The translations under genes were made by a program, and so were the position numbers. The notes under the pieces are model-generated. The model was not told the DNA's origin, did no database searches, and saw nothing but the letters and a program-made list of their open reading frames with translations. 42,131 nucleotides of DNA from positions 1 through 42,131 of the forward strand of contig NZ_JAHTBI010000107.1 of assembly GCF_019168305.1 (NCBI RefSeq). Reading direction: 5' to 3'. This DNA is from Pseudomonas aegrilactucae. Its GTDB lineage: Bacteria > Pseudomonadota > Gammaproteobacteria > Pseudomonadales > Pseudomonadaceae. Below are positions 30,332-41,500 of this stretch, one piece after another (position 1 is the first letter of the stretch; every line of letters begins with the position of its first letter).

Positions 30332-30832
30332 TCAGTCCGACGCCACCACGATCGAGACCCGGCGGTTTTCGGTGCGGCCGGCCGTCGTGGCGTTGTCCGC
30401 CACCGGCTCGCGGCTGCCCAGCCCGCGTGTCTCGACGTTTTCCGGGACCATACCCACGCTGACCAGCACCTTGGCCACGCTGACCGCACGGCGCGTCGAC
30501 AGCAGTTCGTTGTAGCTGGCCTTGCCCGAAGAATCGGTATGCCCGTCGACCCGCACCCGCTCGATATTCACCGACAGCAGTGCCTTGCCGATCCGCTCGA
30601 CGATTTCACGGCTCTGGGTATTGAGCAGATCCAGGTCACTGCCGAACAGGACCTTGCCCGAGAGACCGAACGCCCACCCCTCGTCGATGGGCACGAAACC
30701 CTCCTGCTTGAGCACGGCGATCTGGGCAGGGCTCAAGCCCTTGGGCGGCGTGGTCTGGCAGCCCGCCAGAGTGAACAGCGCCAAGGCCAGGCAGGCCAGG
30801 TGCATGCGAAAGTTTCGGGTCAGGTGAATCAC
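30332..30832 (-). CDS. yfiB: YfiB-like outer-membrane OmpA-family lipoprotein
   Basis: This 166-residue lipoprotein precursor has the lipobox LAGC with Cys25. The peptidoglycan-binding OmpA domain contains VRVDGHTDSSGKASYNELLSTRRA. GTG 30832 is the start: AGGAG is 7 bases before it, and it overlaps the yfiN stop by 4 bases (GTGA). In P. aeruginosa YfiB sequesters the periplasmic repressor YfiR and so releases the cyclase YfiN. The gene order yfiR-yfiN-yfiB is kept here. Confidence 0.9.
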   Translation of the reverse strand: MIHLTRNFRMHLACLALALFTLAGCQTTPPKGLSPAQIAVLKQEGFVPIDEGWAFGLSGKVLFGSDLDLLNTQSREIVERIGKALLSVNIERVRVDGHTDSSGKASYNELLSTRRAVSVAKVLVSVGMVPENVETRGLGSREPVADNATTAGRTENRRVSIVVASD

Positions 30833-32106
30833 GGTTCAGCTCCTGTTTTTGCGCTGGATGCAGAGGGCTCCGCCTCTGCCTGCTGGGGCTCGTCACGGGT
30901 GTGACGCTTGGCCTGGTACATCGCCGCGTCGGCGGCATTGAGCAACTCGGCCGGGGTACGTCCGTCGTCGGGGAAAACCGCAAGCCCGACACTCAACGAG
31001 GTGACGACCAACTGCCCGTCCGGCAGGCGGATCGGCAGGCTCATGCTGGCGGCGATCTTGTCGGCAATGCGCTGGGCATCCTCGACGCGCTGCAAAGGGG
31101 TGAGCAGCACGGCGAATTCATCACCGCCCAGGCGCGCCACCAGGTCATGCTCGCGCAACTGCGCACGCACCCGGTTGGCCACGCTGACCAGTACCGCATC
31201 GCCCGCTGCATGGCCAAAGCTGTCGTTGATGTGCTTGAAGCGATCACTGTCGAGAAACAGCAACGCCAGCCCTTGCTGATGCTGGGTGGCGTTGCGCACG
31301 CTGCGGCTCAGGCGTCCTTCGAAGAACGCCCGGTTGGGCAGGCCGGTCAGGCTGTCGTGGCTGGCCTGATGGGCCAGGGTTTCGTTCTCGCTCTGCAGGT
31401 GGCTCTGCCAGGCTTCCATCTCGTCGAGCAGAGCGTTGAAGTCATTGCCCAGCTCGTTGAGCTCGGCGATCTCGGTAGCCGCCACCCGCCGGTCGAAACT
31501 GCGCTCGCGCCGCGCCGCGTGGGCCACGCTGGCCAGCCCGCGCAACGGCCGCACGATATCGCCGAACAGGCGGCGCGACAGGTACAGCGCACTGACCGCA
31601 CTGAGCGCGGTGCACAGCACGATCCCCGTCAGCCCGCTGAGCAGAAAGCGCATCAGGCTGCCGCCCTGACCGGTCAACTCGATACGCCCGACCTGCCGCC
31701 CCTGATGCACCACTGCCAGCCTGATCGGTTCTTCGAGCAGGGTGCGGGCCACCTGCAGTTCCAACTGTGCGAGCATCCCCTGCTCGCCGCGTTGCCACTG
31801 CGCCAGCAATTGCGCGTCGCCACCGAAAACCTTGGCGTCGGCCACTTCTTCGGCAGCGGCAATCAATGCCAGGGCTTCATTGGCCGCAGCGCTGTCGTTG
31901 AACACCACCGCCGCCTCGACGGTGTAATTGATCGAGCGGGCAATCAGGTGCAGGTTGTGGTTGGCATACGCGCGCAAGGCCAACACCCCGAGCAGGGTCA
32001 GTGACACCCCGGCCAGCCCCACGGCCAGCAAGGCCACGCTCAGGTGCCCGCGGCTGAGCACCGAGCGCAGCGTCGGACGCGTGCGCGCCTTGCGCCAGCC
32101 GATCAT
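30829..32106 (-). CDS. yfiN: YfiN/TpbB-like membrane diguanylate cyclase
   Basis: This 425-residue inner-membrane enzyme makes c-di-GMP from GTP. TM1 is at about 22-45, followed by a periplasmic CHASE8-like sensor (46-150, with INYTVEAAVVFNDSAAANEAL). TM2 is at about 152-177, HAMP at about 178-232, and the GGDEF domain has an intact GGDEF at 327-331. An inhibitory I-site RxxD (Arg318-Asp321) lies five residues before it. ATG 32106 overlaps the yfiR stop by 4 bases. YfiR holds it inactive from the periplasm in the known system, linking envelope state to biofilm formation. Confidence 0.92.
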   Translation of the reverse strand: MIGWRKARTRPTLRSVLSRGHLSVALLAVGLAGVSLTLLGVLALRAYANHNLHLIARSINYTVEAAVVFNDSAAANEALALIAAAEEVADAKVFGGDAQLLAQWQRGEQGMLAQLELQVARTLLEEPIRLAVVHQGRQVGRIELTGQGGSLMRFLLSGLTGIVLCTALSAVSALYLSRRLFGDIVRPLRGLASVAHAARRERSFDRRVAATEIAELNELGNDFNALLDEMEAWQSHLQSENETLAHQASHDSLTGLPNRAFFEGRLSRSVRNATQHQQGLALLFLDSDRFKHINDSFGHAAGDAVLVSVANRVRAQLREHDLVARLGGDEFAVLLTPLQRVEDAQRIADKIAASMSLPIRLPDGQLVVTSLSVGLAVFPDDGRTPAELLNAADAAMYQAKRHTRDEPQQAEAEPSASSAKTGAEP

Positions 32107-32678
32107 GGCTGCGCCGCCCGACGCCGCGACAGCTGCAGCACACTGGGATGAATGCGCACACCACTGCGCGCCACCGAGTCGAGGTTGACGTCGAAGGCGA
32201 CCTGGGCGTCTTTGACACGCAAGCAGAACAGGCTGCCGACGGTGCACGAATCATCGGCTTCGCTGATACTCAATACCGGTTTGCCATTGAGCGTGCTGGT
32301 GAGCTGACTGCGCTCCTGGCCACTGAGCTTGCCGATATAGACCGCGTCGCACTCGCCGCCGATGCGTGGGTCGCCGGCCAGCAAACGGCGCACCGTCAGC
32401 GGGCGACCGGTGGCCTGCGTGGTGCCTTTGACCAGATCGTCGGCGTATTCGGTGGGACCGATCAGGCACAGGCGCAGTTGCGCAGGCTCAACCGGCCAGC
32501 GTGCATAACCGAGAATACCCAGCACCACCTGGGTAACGGCCTTGGCGCGTTTTTCAGCCACGCTGGCAGGCGGGTCACCCTGGGCCATGCCCCACAGCGG
32601 GCACACCAACACAAAAGCCGCCAGCAGCGCGTGCGTCCAGCGCATTACGCGTCCCGGCGTGGGGGCGGCGACCTTCAT
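32103..32678 (-). CDS. yfiR: YfiR-like periplasmic repressor of the cyclase
   Basis: This 191-residue YfiR family (DUF4154) protein has a signal peptide (MRWTHALLAAFVLVCPLWGMAQ) and four later cysteines (in LRLCLIG, GGECDAV, DDSCTVG and LFCLRV), matching the two redox-sensitive disulfides of YfiR. It is first in the yfiRNB operon. The ATG at 32678 has no strong ribosome site; a later start at Met12 would give a more standard signal peptide. Confidence 0.88.
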   Translation of the reverse strand: MKVAAPTPGRVMRWTHALLAAFVLVCPLWGMAQGDPPASVAEKRAKAVTQVVLGILGYARWPVEPAQLRLCLIGPTEYADDLVKGTTQATGRPLTVRRLLAGDPRIGGECDAVYIGKLSGQERSQLTSTLNGKPVLSISEADDSCTVGSLFCLRVKDAQVAFDVNLDSVARSGVRIHPSVLQLSRRRAAQP

Positions 32679-32764
32679 ATAGGAAATCTCTTAAGACCAT
32701 GCCTTACGTGAGGGAACGATAGCACAACGCCTGCTTTTCTCGCGAGGTCACCGCCAAGGGGGAA

Positions 32765-32784
32765 TCAGCCGACAAGCCGGCTGA
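32765..32784 (-). terminator. Hairpin after recD
   Basis: TCAGCCG and CGGCTGA (7-bp arms, 6-nt loop) lie 10 bases beyond the recD stop. No T-run follows on the minus strand (TTCCCCCTTG), so termination may be weak. The rest of the gap to yfiR shows nothing else. Confidence 0.45.
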
Positions 32785-32793
32785 ACGAGCAAC

Positions 32794-34872
32794 TCACACC
32801 TGCTCCAGCATGAGCCCTGAAATGCGTTTTACCTTGCGTCGCACAGCCTCCTCGAAAATGCCCTGGCGTGGCTCTATCAGGCTGAAACAGTCCTTTGCAC
32901 GGGTGATACCGGTATAGATCAGCTCCTTGGTCAGCACCGGATTCAAGGCATCCGGCAGCACCAGTACAGTGTGGGAAAACTCCGACCCCTGAGACTTGTG
33001 CACGGTCATGGCGTACACCGTTTCTACCTCACTCAAACGACTAGGCAGGACGAATCTGACACCCCCCTGACCATCATTCCTAGGAAAAGCCACCCGCAGC
33101 AACGGTGTCGTCGCTTGCGCATCGGGCAGGCGCAAAGCGATACCGATATCGCCGTTCATCAGGCCCAGGCCATAGTCGTTGCGGGTCATCAATACTGGGC
33201 GCCCTTCGTACCAGGGCAGGTCACCCTCGATCAACCCCGCTCGGGTCAATACCTTGCCCACACGCAGGTTCAAGCCTTCGACGCCCCACGGCCCCTTGCG
33301 CACGGCACACAGCAACTGGAAACGCTCGAACGCACGCAGCACATTCAACGCCCACGCATTCCAGCGCGGGTCGTCGGCGGCGGTATCCGCCGCGGGGCGG
33401 GTCTGGCGGATCAGGTGCAGGTACTCGCGATAGCCCTGCGGGCTGTCGCCGCCACGCCCCAGCCCTTCGAGCAGCAGGCTGTCGAGCTTGCGGTCGTGTT
33501 CGCCACTCAGGCGCAGGCTGTTTACGTCGGCAAGTCCCTGGTCGAGCAGTGCACGAGCCTGCTCCGGCTGCTGGCGGTTGACCTCGCGCGCCAGTTGGCC
33601 GATGCCACTGCCTTCACCAAAACGGCGTGAATAGCGCAGCATTACCACCTGCTGGGGCAGCGGGTCACGCGCAGCATCACCCTCGGTCAGGCCGCTGCCG
33701 GCCAGCGACTCGCCGCTGACCTGCTCCAGCCAGCGGCGGGTGGCAGCCGTGTACCGCCCTGCCTCGGCGTCGCGACACAGATCGCCGAGTACCGCACCTG
33801 CCTCGACCGAGGCCAACTGGTCCTTGTCGCCCAGCAGGATCAGGCGCGCGTGGCCGGGCATGGCCGCAAGCAGGTTGGCCATCATCTCCAGGTCGATCAT
33901 CGAGGCTTCGTCGACCACCAGCACGTCCAGCGGCAACGGGTTGCCGGCGTGATGGCGAAAATGCCGCGAGCCGGGCCGGCTGCCCAGCAGGCGGTGAACC
34001 GTGGAGACATCGCTGGGAATGTTGTCGCGCACCTGCGTGCTCACGGCCAGGCGCTCCACCTGCTGGCCGATCGACTCGGTCAGGCGCGCTGCAGCCTTGC
34101 CCGTGGGCGCGGCCAGGCGAATGCGCAGCGGCCGCCCGGCTTCCACGGCAGGCGCCTGCAACAAGGCCAGCAGGCGTACCACCGTGGTGGTCTTGCCGGT
34201 GCCCGGGCCGCCGGTAATGATGCTGAAGGCGCTGCGGGTGGCCAATGCGCACGCCAGTTTCTGCCAGTCGACCTGGCCGGCCAGGCCAGCGCCGTCGAAC
34301 AATGCGTCCAGCCGCGTGCGCAGGTCGAGCGGGGTTGGCTCGGCCTGCTCCAGGCGCTCGCGCAGGGCGCCATCGATGCGGCGTTCGTATGCCCAGTAGC
34401 GGCGCAGGTAAAGCCGCTGCCCGCTGAGCACCAGCGGGCAGGACGCCTGCACCGTACTGCTGCCATCGGCCACCAGTGCACTGGCCTGCAGGCGCTGGTG
34501 CCAGGTGGGCAGTTCCAGCCGTTCGAGCAGTTGCGAGGGCAGCAACAAGGGCCCTGCCAGGGCATCGCCTTCTGGCGGCAGCGACAACGCAAAGTCGGGC
34601 TCGGCCAGGGTCTGCGCCAGGTCGAGGCAGACGTGCCCATGGCCCAACTGGTGGCTGGCCAGTGCGGCCGCCAGCAGCACCAGCGGATCAGCGTGGGGGT
34701 CGCGCTCCTGCAAAAAGCCCACGAAGGCCCGGTCCAGCGCGCGCAACCAGCCCCGCTCGACCCAGCGATCCAGCAACGTGAGCAGGTCGGCACCGCTGCT
34801 CAGCGGGGCCAGGGCTGCCAGGTGCCCGGCATCCAGCGGCGTCGGCAGCAGGTCGTCGAACGTGCGGGTCAT
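32794..34872 (-). CDS. recD: RecBCD subunit RecD, 5'-3' helicase
   Basis: This 692-residue SF1 helicase subunit has Walker A GGPGTGKTT at 221-229 and the DEAS box in VLVVDEASMIDLEMM. Late motifs include YAMTVHKSQGSEFSHTVLVLPD and YTGITRAKDCFSLI. It is the fast 5'-3' motor of the RecBCD complex that processes double-strand ends and degrades unprotected foreign DNA. The ATG overlaps the recB stop by 4 bases (ATGA). Its length is slightly above the E. coli subunit. Confidence 0.96.
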   Translation of the reverse strand: MTRTFDDLLPTPLDAGHLAALAPLSSGADLLTLLDRWVERGWLRALDRAFVGFLQERDPHADPLVLLAAALASHQLGHGHVCLDLAQTLAEPDFALSLPPEGDALAGPLLLPSQLLERLELPTWHQRLQASALVADGSSTVQASCPLVLSGQRLYLRRYWAYERRIDGALRERLEQAEPTPLDLRTRLDALFDGAGLAGQVDWQKLACALATRSAFSIITGGPGTGKTTTVVRLLALLQAPAVEAGRPLRIRLAAPTGKAAARLTESIGQQVERLAVSTQVRDNIPSDVSTVHRLLGSRPGSRHFRHHAGNPLPLDVLVVDEASMIDLEMMANLLAAMPGHARLILLGDKDQLASVEAGAVLGDLCRDAEAGRYTAATRRWLEQVSGESLAGSGLTEGDAARDPLPQQVVMLRYSRRFGEGSGIGQLAREVNRQQPEQARALLDQGLADVNSLRLSGEHDRKLDSLLLEGLGRGGDSPQGYREYLHLIRQTRPAADTAADDPRWNAWALNVLRAFERFQLLCAVRKGPWGVEGLNLRVGKVLTRAGLIEGDLPWYEGRPVLMTRNDYGLGLMNGDIGIALRLPDAQATTPLLRVAFPRNDGQGGVRFVLPSRLSEVETVYAMTVHKSQGSEFSHTVLVLPDALNPVLTKELIYTGITRAKDCFSLIEPRQGIFEEAVRRKVKRISGLMLEQV

Positions 34873-37800
34873 GGGATGTCTCCGGCAAACAGGTCAGATT
34901 GCTGCGGCGCGCTGACGCCACTGAACAGCGCATCGAGGCGCTCGATCAAGGTGCGCGGCGGCTTGATGAAGTAGAGGCCCTGGCTGAGCGCGTGCACGCC
35001 GCGCAGGAACAGGAACACGGCGCCGCCTACATGCCGATCGTAATCATAGTCAGGCAGGCGTGCCCGCAACTGGCGGTGCAGGGCCAGCAGGTAGAGCACG
35101 TACTGCAGGTCGTAGCGGTGGTCGAGGATCGCCCCCTCCATGGCCAACTCGCTGTAGGCCTGGTCGTCCGGGCCCAGCCAGTTCGATTTGTAATCGGCCA
35201 CGTAGTAGCGCCCATCGTACTCGAAGGCCAGGTCGATAAAGCCCTTGAACATGCCGTTGAGCAGCGCCGACTGGGCAGCCGGCCGTGCGGCCCCCGAATG
35301 GGTGTGGCTGCACACCAGTCGGTCCAGGCCAAGCACGTCGACCTGGTGGCTGGCGAACCAGAACTCCATTTCAATCTGGTAATGGGTCAGTTGGCTCAGC
35401 GCTACCGGTGCGCTGTCCGGGGCCAGCGTCAGCGGTGCAGTGAGCAGGTGCTCGAGCCAGGGGCTCAAGGTGTTGATCCAGCCTGTCCAGTCACGACGGT
35501 TGCAGCGCTGGGCAACGGTGGTGTGCAGTTGCTCGGGGGCCGCGACCACGCGTGCGAACCCCTCATGGCCGGCCCATTCGAGCAGGCCGTGGAGGAAGGT
35601 GCCGGGGTTGGGGCCACGCGGGAAGCGGTGAATATCACCGGCAGTCGCCGCCACTTCGCGCAGGGTCTGCGGGTCTGCGGGCTCGTCATCGAGCAGTTGC
35701 TGAGCCTGGGAACTGTCGGCCGTGAGCACGTCTTCGCCTATGCGCAAGGCGCTGTAGGAGGCGATCCACCAGTTTTCTGCCGCACGCCGGCGCGGCCGGC
35801 GCGCCGGCAACAGCTCGGCCGTGTTGCACGGCGCCTGGTAGCACTGGGTGTCGGCCAGCGGCAACACCTGACTGTGGATAAAGGTGCAGCCGTCCTGCAG
35901 GGCCTGCAGCCAGCCCGCCAGCTCGGTCGAGGCACCCAGCGGGGCACCGCCGCCCAGCAGGTAGCCCAGCGCCGAGCGATGCAGCAGCGAGTCCTTGCCG
36001 GTACCGCGCTTGAGGTCGGCCACGCCCAGCCAGCACGCATGCTGGGCCCGGGTCAGGGCCACATACAGCAGGCGCAGGTCTTCGGCCAGGCGCTCGTCAT
36101 CGGCCAGGACGATCTGCTCGGCGTTGGGCGCAAGGGTCAGTTGGGCCTGGCCCAGGGCATCATGCCAACCCAGCGGCAGGCGCTTGCCGTCGACCGGCTT
36201 GGCCGTGCTGATGAAGGGCAGGAACACCAGCGGGTATTCCAGCCCCTTGGATTTGTGGATGGTCACCACCTTGACCAGTTGCTCGTCGCTTTCCAGGCGC
36301 AGGATCTGCTCTTCGCCGGCCTGGCCGGCGCTGGCCAGGTGCTCGCTCAGGTGGCGGATCAGCGCCTGCTCGCCGTCGAGTTCGGTGGCGGCCTGCTGCA
36401 GCAGTTCGGCCAGGTGCAACAGGTTGGTCAGCACCCGCTCGCCGTCGCTGCGGCGCATCAGTACCTGAGGCAGGTCGAAGTCATGCAGCAGGTGGCGCAG
36501 CATCGGCAGTGCGCCCTGGGTACGCCACAGGTGCCGATAGTCGCGAAACTTCATTACCCAGTGTTCCCAGACCCGTTCGTCTTCGTTGAGCTGGGCCAGC
36601 CGGGTCAGCGGCAGGTTCAGGGTGATACTGGCCAGTGCGGCCTTGAGCAGCCGTTCGCTGTCGGGCTCGGCGCAGGCCTTGAGCCACGCCAGCAGGTCCC
36701 GTGCTTCCTGGGCGGCGAACACCGAGTCCTTGTCGGACAGGTACACGCTACGCACATCGCGCGCGGCGAGTTCGGCGCGGATCAACTGCGCCTCACGCCC
36801 GTCGCGCACCAGGATGGCAATGTCCGAAGGCAGGCAACCGCGCAGGGGCTGGCCAGGCTGGACGAACCCACTGCTGCCCTGCTGGCCGCCGTTGAGCAGG
36901 CTGACGATGTGGCTGGCGCAGCTCGCGGCCACATGTTGACGGTACACCGCGCCCGACACCGGCTCGTCGCTCGCCAGTTGCCACAGGTTGAGCGCCGCCA
37001 CCGGTTGGCCGTCGACCTGCAGGTGCTCCTTGCGGCCCTGGGCCTTGACCGCCACGAAGGGCACCGGGTTGTCGCCCTCCTCCCGGAACAGGAACGCGCC
37101 ACGGCCCAGCTCGCGCTGCTCGGCGCGGGCAAAGACGTGGTTGACCGCACTGACCATCGGCTGGCTGGAGCGGTAGTTGGTGTCCAGGCTGTGCAGACGA
37201 CCGTGGGTGGCCCGACGCGCCCCCAGGTAGGTGAAGATATCGGCGCCACGAAAGGCGTAGATCGCCTGCTTGGGGTCGCCGATCATGAACAGGCCGGTGT
37301 CGCGCACGTTGTCTTCGATGCGGTAGATGCATTGGAAGATGCGGTACTGCACCGGGTCGGTGTCCTGGAACTCGTCGATCAGCGCCACCGGGAACTGCTC
37401 GCGGATCAGGCCAGCCAAGCGCTCGCCTGCCGCGCCGCTCAAGGCATGGTCGAGGCGCAGCAGCATGTCGTCAAAACCCATTTCGGCGCGACGACGCTTC
37501 TCTTGCTCGAAGCGCCTGGACACCCAGCTGGCCGCATGTTCAAGCACACCGACATCGGGCGTGGGCATGGCCTGCAACTGCTGGCGCAGGCCGGGCATGG
37601 CCTGCAGTGCCGGGTGGCTGGGCGGCTCGCCTTTCCAGGCTTCGGCCATGCCTTCAGGCGTGAAGCGGGTAAAACCGGTGCCCAGGTCCAGCTCGACGGC
37701 CTGCTCATCCTGCGCCCAGGCACTGAGTTTTTCGCACCAGGGCTCAAAATAGCGGGGCTGCATCTTGCGTCCATCCACCTGCTTGGCGGCAACCGCCGCA

Positions 37801-38552
37801 TGGCACATCTGCAGCAGTTCCTGGGCCCATTGCGCCCAAGGCGCCTTGAGCTGGCGCAGCAACTCGGCGCGCTGCTGCAGCACCGCCTCGATCAGTGCCT
37901 GGGGTTCGGGACCGTTCTCCTCGACATGCGCACGACCGAACAGCGCGCGCACCCTGGGCAACAGCGCTTCAGGGCTGACCCAGTGGCTGCGTACCCACGC
38001 CAGGGCGTCACCCTGCATGCAGTAGCAGAAACGTCGCCAGTAGTCGCGCATGACCTGGCCAAGCAACTCGCTATGGTCGGTTTCCAGGGTCTGGGTGAAC
38101 AGGCTGCCGCTGTCGAAGGCGTGCTCGCGCAGCATGCGCTGGCACCAGCTGTGGATGGTCGACACCGCGGCTTCGTCCATCCACTGTGCGGCCACATCCA
38201 GGCGGTTGGCACAGGCGGCCCAGGCGCCGGGCTCGAACTGATCGCGCAACTGCACCAGCAAGGGGTCGGTGTCGGTCAGTTCGCCCCGAAAGAAACGTGC
38301 GGCCTCGGCCAGGCGCGTGCGGATACGCTCGCGCAGTTCCTTGGTGGCGGCATCGGTGAAGGTCACCACCAGGATCTGCGGCGGCAGCAGTTCGCGACCA
38401 AAGCCCTGCTCGCCGCCATGGCCCAGTACCAGGCGCAGGTACAGCGCGGAAATGGTGAAGGTCTTGCCGGTGCCGGCACTGGCCTCGATCAACTGGCTGC
38501 CGTGCAGGGGAAAGGTCAGCGCCAGGGGCGGTTGCTGTGCTTCAACGGTCAT
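34869..38552 (-). CDS. recB: RecBCD subunit RecB, helicase-nuclease
   Basis: This 1227-residue 3'-5' helicase has Walker A ASAGTGKT at 24-31 and the DEFQDTDPVQYRIF box. The late helicase motif VVTIHKSKGLEYPLVFLPF follows. The C-terminal RecB nuclease keeps its metal residues Asp1107 (GFIDLAFEYDG), Asp1120 and Lys1122 (VADYKSNW). It makes recombinogenic 3' ends after Chi recognition by RecC. The stop/start overlap with recC is 4 bases. No damage is visible. Confidence 0.97.
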   Translation of the reverse strand: MTVEAQQPPLALTFPLHGSQLIEASAGTGKTFTISALYLRLVLGHGGEQGFGRELLPPQILVVTFTDAATKELRERIRTRLAEAARFFRGELTDTDPLLVQLRDQFEPGAWAACANRLDVAAQWMDEAAVSTIHSWCQRMLREHAFDSGSLFTQTLETDHSELLGQVMRDYWRRFCYCMQGDALAWVRSHWVSPEALLPRVRALFGRAHVEENGPEPQALIEAVLQQRAELLRQLKAPWAQWAQELLQMCHAAVAAKQVDGRKMQPRYFEPWCEKLSAWAQDEQAVELDLGTGFTRFTPEGMAEAWKGEPPSHPALQAMPGLRQQLQAMPTPDVGVLEHAASWVSRRFEQEKRRRAEMGFDDMLLRLDHALSGAAGERLAGLIREQFPVALIDEFQDTDPVQYRIFQCIYRIEDNVRDTGLFMIGDPKQAIYAFRGADIFTYLGARRATHGRLHSLDTNYRSSQPMVSAVNHVFARAEQRELGRGAFLFREEGDNPVPFVAVKAQGRKEHLQVDGQPVAALNLWQLASDEPVSGAVYRQHVAASCASHIVSLLNGGQQGSSGFVQPGQPLRGCLPSDIAILVRDGREAQLIRAELAARDVRSVYLSDKDSVFAAQEARDLLAWLKACAEPDSERLLKAALASITLNLPLTRLAQLNEDERVWEHWVMKFRDYRHLWRTQGALPMLRHLLHDFDLPQVLMRRSDGERVLTNLLHLAELLQQAATELDGEQALIRHLSEHLASAGQAGEEQILRLESDEQLVKVVTIHKSKGLEYPLVFLPFISTAKPVDGKRLPLGWHDALGQAQLTLAPNAEQIVLADDERLAEDLRLLYVALTRAQHACWLGVADLKRGTGKDSLLHRSALGYLLGGGAPLGASTELAGWLQALQDGCTFIHSQVLPLADTQCYQAPCNTAELLPARRPRRRAAENWWIASYSALRIGEDVLTADSSQAQQLLDDEPADPQTLREVAATAGDIHRFPRGPNPGTFLHGLLEWAGHEGFARVVAAPEQLHTTVAQRCNRRDWTGWINTLSPWLEHLLTAPLTLAPDSAPVALSQLTHYQIEMEFWFASHQVDVLGLDRLVCSHTHSGAARPAAQSALLNGMFKGFIDLAFEYDGRYYVADYKSNWLGPDDQAYSELAMEGAILDHRYDLQYVLYLLALHRQLRARLPDYDYDRHVGGAVFLFLRGVHALSQGLYFIKPPRTLIERLDALFSGVSAPQQSDLFAGDIP

Positions 38553-41500
38553 GGACGCGCCTCATCGCTACCCAGCGATTGCCAGGTGGCTTCGAACATC
38601 GGGCGGTAGAGTGCCTCGCACCAGCCCTCGAATTCTTCGCTTGCCGTCAGTGCGGCAAAGTCACTGTACTGTCGGGCCAGCGCGGTGCTTTCACTGCGCT
38701 CGCCGCGGGTGTTCTGGCCGTCGCCGTCATAGGCCTTGGCCGCGGCCGCCAGGGCCTTGTCCGGATCACGCTGCCCCAGCCAGGCAAACGCGGTCTTGGT
38801 CGCGACCGGCAATGGCGCATGCATGCCCGCCTGGCGTGCCAGCAGCAGATCACCCAGCCGTTGCTCGGCCTGGACCTGTTCCAGCGGCCCCAGCAGCAGG
38901 GTCACGTCGGTGGCGACCACCGCGCTGCTCAACCGATGACCCACCGCACAGGCCGCCAGGTGCATGACCCAGGTTGCCACCAGGCGATGCCACTTGAGCG
39001 TCTTGCCGCTGCTGATACCGTTGGGCAACGTGGTGATGCTCAGCAGCGACTGGTCGCCACGCTGATACACCCGGCCCAGCCATCCTTCAAGGCGCAGCTG
39101 GCGGTACTCGAAACGGATCGGCAACGCGCTGTCGACAGGGGTTGGCCATTGCGTGAGCAACGCGGCGTGACGTTGCAGCAGGTCGGGCAACGGCTCGATC
39201 AGCTCGGCTTGCAGGCACTCGCCGAACCCGGCCAATGGCAACATGCCGCTGCGCTGCAAGCGGCGCGCCTGGGCCTGCAGGGCTTGCGTGCTGTTGGCCG
39301 GGTCAGCCAGGGCGGCGCCCAGCAGGCGCTCACTCAGGCTGTAGCGCTGCAAGGCATCGAGCACGAAGGGCTCTTCATCGGCCAGAGGGGCCTCGGCCGC
39401 CTCGAAAAACACCTTCAGGCGCTGGCTGAAGAAATGCCGCACCGGATGGCGCATGAAGTCTTGCAGCAGCGTGACACTCAGCGGCTCGTCGGCAACGAAA
39501 GGCGCCAGGGCGTCGATCTGCGTGGGCGGCGTTGCAGGCGCCAGGTGCAGGGCACGCCATTCGCTGGCGTAACTGAACAGCTGGCTGTGACGGTGGAAAT
39601 AGCGTGCGCTGAACGGCTGCAGCGGGTGTTCCAGGGTCAGCGCATGCAGCAACTGATGGCCACCGTCCAGAGGGCTGTCGGCCTTGCTAGCCGTCGCTCG
39701 CCAGCCGCCAGCCAGGTGGTCGCGCAGTTGCCCTATGAGCACCGACGCCGGACGCTCGCTGTTGTCGCGAATGCTGCGCCCGACCCAGCTGACATACAAC
39801 TGCTCGCGCGCCGACAGCACCGCTTCGAGCAACAGGTAGCGGTCATCTTCACGCCGTGAGCGGTCGCCGGGGCGGTAGTCGCTGCCCATCAGGTCAAAGT
39901 CCAGCGGCGGTTGTGCTCGCGGGTAGTCACCGTCGTTCATGCCCAGCAGGCAGACGATCTTGAACGGGATGGCACGCATCGGCATGAGTGTGCAGAAGTT
40001 CACCGAACCGGCCAGGAAACGCTGGGACAGGCGCCCCTGATCGAGACCGGCCAGCCAGGCCTCGCGTACCACCGTCAGCGGCAACTGATCGTTCAGCCCG
40101 ACCGACTCGCAGGTCTGCAGCCAACCCTCGCACAAGGCCTGCAACTGCACCAGCAGGTAGTCGTCGTGCTCGTTCTCGGCCAGGAAGAACACCTGCAGCA
40201 GCGCATGCAGGCGCACGCCCCAGTGCGTGGCCGTGGCCGGCTGCGACAGTTCGCGGTGCGCAATTTCGAGGGCATCGAGCAGCGCCACCAGCGGGCCGAT
40301 CAGGGCAGCGTCCAGGCCGCCGATTTCGTCGTAGGGTTCGATATCGTCGCAGCTGTCACCGCTGCCCACCGCGTAGCCCAGCAGCATGCGGCGCAAGCCA
40401 AAACGCCAGCTGTTCTGCTCAAGGTCATTGGGCAGGCCCAGCCCGGCGCGCTGATGGGCATTGAGGCCCCAGCGTACACCGGCACCCTCGATCCAGCGGT
40501 GCAAGGTCGGCAGGTCGCTTTCCTTGATCGCGAATCGCGCGCGCAAGGCGGGCACATCCAGCAGGTCGAGAATTTCGCTGACCGGGAAACGGCTGTCGGG
40601 CAACTTGAGCAGGTGCTCCAGGGCAATCAGCAGCGGGTCACGGCCGCGCTGGCCCTGGTCGGTCAGGGTGAACGGAATGAAGCGCGGGTCATTGCGCCCA
40701 AGCTGGCCGAACACGGCGCGAATATGCGGCGCATAGGCGTTGATATCCGGCAACATGACGATCACGTCGCGCGGGCGCAGGCCGGGGTCGGCGCTGAAGC
40801 GCGCAAGCAACTGATCGTGCAGGATCTCGACTTCGCGCTGGGCACTGTGGGCGATATGAAAACGTACCGAACGGTCCTTGGCCGGGTCGACCGGCGGCCA
40901 CAGCGCGCGTGTTTCAGCCAATGGCCGCAGTTCGAGGATGTCGTCCTGCAACTGGTTGAGCAGGGTCTGTGGCTCGCTCTCGCTGAACAGGTCGATGCGC
41001 CCGTCACTGAAGGCGCCGCGGTAGCTGTTGGGATCGTCGTAACTGTCCAGCAGGTTGATATAGTCGCGGCCCTGCTTGCCCCACGCCGCGAGCAAGGGAT
41101 GGGCATGCTGGTGCAGTGCATCGGCATCAATCAGGCTGGGCATGCCCTGCTTGCGTTGCTGGCGCTTGTACTGATGGCGCAGCAGGTCCTTGTCGGCAAC
41201 GATGTCGGCCCAGTGGTGGCGACAGGGGTTGTGCACGCACAGCAATACCTGGCTGAAGCGGGCAAGTCCGGCCAGGGCTTCGAGCGCCTGTGCCGGGAGC
41301 GAGGAAATACCGAACACGATGACCCGCGATGGCAAGCCTGCCGGCGCTTGCTCAAGGGCATTGATACGTTCGACAAAGCGCTGATGCACACCCGCGCGAC
41401 TTTGCGCCATGCCAGCCTCACCCACGTCCAGCAGAAGGGCCCGCCACAGTTCGGCCTGCCAGCAGTTGGCCGGGGACAATGGCCTGGATTCACCGCGCGC

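Noticed and set aside
34899..38609. 1236-codon rightward open frame opposite recB
   Set aside because: It lies wholly antisense to recB, whose motifs are complete. The translation is rich in Gln, His and Gly and shows no domain.
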